The translations under genes and the position numbers were made by a program. 64,000 nt of DNA from Nitrospinaceae bacterium (GTDB lineage: Bacteria; UBA8248), in contig JABJAL010000072.1 of the NCBI GenBank assembly GCA_018669005.1, positions 167,877-231,876 on the forward strand. The letters are read 5' to 3'. This document shows, in pieces, positions 63,069 through 64,000 of this stretch (its first letter is position 1; every line of letters begins with the position of its first letter). Under the pieces are notes generated by a model. That model was not told where the DNA came from, made no database searches, and saw only the letters and a list, made by a program, of their open reading frames with translations.

Positions 63069-64000
63069 CTAGGCGACCGGCGATTTGAGAGGGGTCTGTG
63101 TCTCAAGGCCGATGGCCATGGCCTCTTCTTCGGTGATTTTGCAAGCCTTTCCCTGAAAACCCCGGAGCATGTAGCCCCCGAAGCCCTCATCGAGATAGGG
63201 GTCGGCGTTCGGTGTGAGGGTGTTGGCGTTCGAGCGAAAGGCGCCGTAGAGATGGGGCAGGGTGGGCTCCTCTTCGGGGAACCACCAGCCATGCTCGACG
63301 TGGAGGATGCGCGGGTCCATGCCGTCAAAAAGCTTGGCCCGCTGGGCGCAGCGGCCGCGCGGTGTTTCGATGCAAATCCAATCGCCGGTTTTGACGCCGA
63401 GCTTTTCTGCGGCCTTGGGGTGTATCTGGCAGCGGGGCTCGGGGTGAATCTTGCGCAGGGTTTTGACCTGGCGGTGTTGGGAGTGAAAAAAGTTAGGGAG
63501 CCGCCCGCCGGTGATGATGGTGAAGGGAAATTCTTCTTCTGCGTGAGGCCGGGTGCCGTTGCCTTGGGCCGAGACGGTTATTTTCTCCTCGGGCGGGGCG
63601 ATATAGGTGGGCAGCGGATCGTAGCCTTTGTCCTGCCAGACGGTTGAGAATATTTCGGCCTTGCCGGTATTCGTTGGGAAGCCGCCCTTTTCGCGGTAAA
63701 ATTCGCTCTCGTGCTTGCGGTAGACGATGCCGTCGAACGCGCCGCCCGCCTCGACGGTCTGCTCCCAGGTCATGTCGCTTTCCTGCAGGCGCTCCTCGAA
63801 GAACTCGACGATATTGTGCCAGGGCCAGTTCTGATCTTTTCCCATCTTTCTCAAGATGTCGCCGCATACTTCAAATTCATCGCGCACCTCGCCCAAGGGC
63901 TCGACCGCGCGCACGCAGCGCACGTTGCCGTAGGGGCCATAGCCATGGGTTTCCATGAGGCGCTCTTTTTCAAAGTGTGTTGGCGCGGGGAGGACGATGT
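63069..64000 (-). CDS. Molybdopterin oxidoreductase, C-terminal part (5' end beyond the window)
   Basis: The frame stays open to the window end, so the N-terminal and catalytic parts lie beyond 64000. Visible are IVLPAPTHFEKERL at the edge (the DIVLP motif of DMSO-reductase-family enzymes) and the C-terminal molydopterin-dinucleotide-binding domain: FTIITGGRLPNFFHSQHR, CQIHPKAAEKLGVKTGDWI, IETPRGRCAQRA and ILHVEHGWWFPEE. It belongs to the family of formate dehydrogenase, polysulfide or nitrate reductases; the exact substrate cannot be told without the missing part. An apparent ATG at 63956 is internal. Confidence 0.85.
   Translation of the reverse strand, partial: IVLPAPTHFEKERLMETHGYGPYGNVRCVRAVEPLGEVRDEFEVCGDILRKMGKDQNWPWHNIVEFFEERLQESDMTWEQTVEAGGAFDGIVYRKHESEFYREKGGFPTNTGKAEIFSTVWQDKGYDPLPTYIAPPEEKITVSAQGNGTRPHAEEEFPFTIITGGRLPNFFHSQHRQVKTLRKIHPEPRCQIHPKAAEKLGVKTGDWICIETPRGRCAQRAKLFDGMDPRILHVEHGWWFPEEEPTLPHLYGAFRSNANTLTPNADPYLDEGFGGYMLRGFQGKACKITEEEAMAIGLETQTPLKSPVA

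Noticed and set aside
1..64000. tRNA, rRNA, CRISPR array, insertion sequence or replication origin
   Set aside because: No cloverleaf, regular spacer-repeat array, transposase or origin-like cluster of boxes was recognised by eye; a tRNA or covariance search would be needed to exclude small RNAs fully.

Overview
This window reads as a chromosomal segment of a GC-rich, Gram-negative, respiring bacterium. It encodes Sec, Tat and lipoprotein export signals, a dihaem cytochrome c, futalosine-pathway menaquinone genes (mqnE, mqnA), a probably tungsten-dependent aldehyde ferredoxin oxidoreductase operon, and several apparent selenoproteins. No rRNA, tRNA, CRISPR array, transposase or replication origin was recognised. 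Lineage cannot be fixed from sequence alone; the gene mix would suit an uncultivated deltaproteobacterial, Nitrospinota or Tectomicrobia-like organism, which is a guess.

The main result is four genes split by an in-frame UGA exactly where the protein family has its redox-active cysteine or its known selenocysteine: an AhpD-like protein (4343-5008, C-x-x-U), two OsmC-like paralogues (23150-23707 and 60912-61457, U at the peroxidatic position) and a GrdB-like protein (49797-50663, U-x-x-C). Each UGA is followed by a hairpin whose apical loop begins with G, as in bacterial SECIS elements. The two OsmC paralogues have hairpins at identical distance with two compensated base-pair changes. A conventional caller would split or truncate all four genes. 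The selA/B/C/D machinery is not in the window.

Layout. 1-4017: AOR operon (FeS subunit cut by the window edge, FAD subunit, AOR, MoaD-like carrier). 4343-9762: AhpD-like selenoprotein, HupE/UreJ membrane protein with an anchor protein, alpha/beta hydrolase, and the split Tm-1 pair (TIM barrel plus UPF0261). 9909-15912 (minus): a 1706-residue hybrid sensor kinase and an exported tandem-HU protein. 16257-22905: glyA, an amidase with a small partner, a BON lipoprotein, a flavin monooxygenase, typA. 23150-31600: first OsmC-like selenoprotein, a DsbA-like protein, PAC2 protein, sugar nucleotidyltransferase, gamma-glutamyltransferase, phosphodiester glycosidase, CBS protein, SDR, lipoprotein. 31738-39531: uvrA, Cys-type OsmC protein, EamA transporter, and the minus-strand run rlmD-like, lexA, dinB, so several genes here serve DNA repair. 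39812-43908: cytochrome c and small enzymes, HDOD and MBL genes. 44266-47099: a compact operon of BFN-PDZ nuclease, low-molecular-weight phosphatase, nicotinamidase and homoserine kinase. 47160-54623: DedA, VOC, MDR dehydrogenase, GrdB-like selenoprotein, a Tat-exported MBL lipoprotein, an MBL-REC fusion, a hydrolase.

54629-56534 is an AT-rich two-gene island on the minus strand: a TcmP (three-Cys-motif partner) gene followed by its DUF5131/phage Gp37-Gp68 partner. It looks horizontally acquired, and its function is unknown. 56710-59398 holds mqnE, mqnA and an isoprenylcysteine-methyltransferase-like membrane protein. 59463-61457 holds an amidase and the second OsmC-like selenoprotein. 61612-62994 is a 12-residue-repeat membrane protein, and the window ends inside a molybdopterin oxidoreductase on the minus strand.
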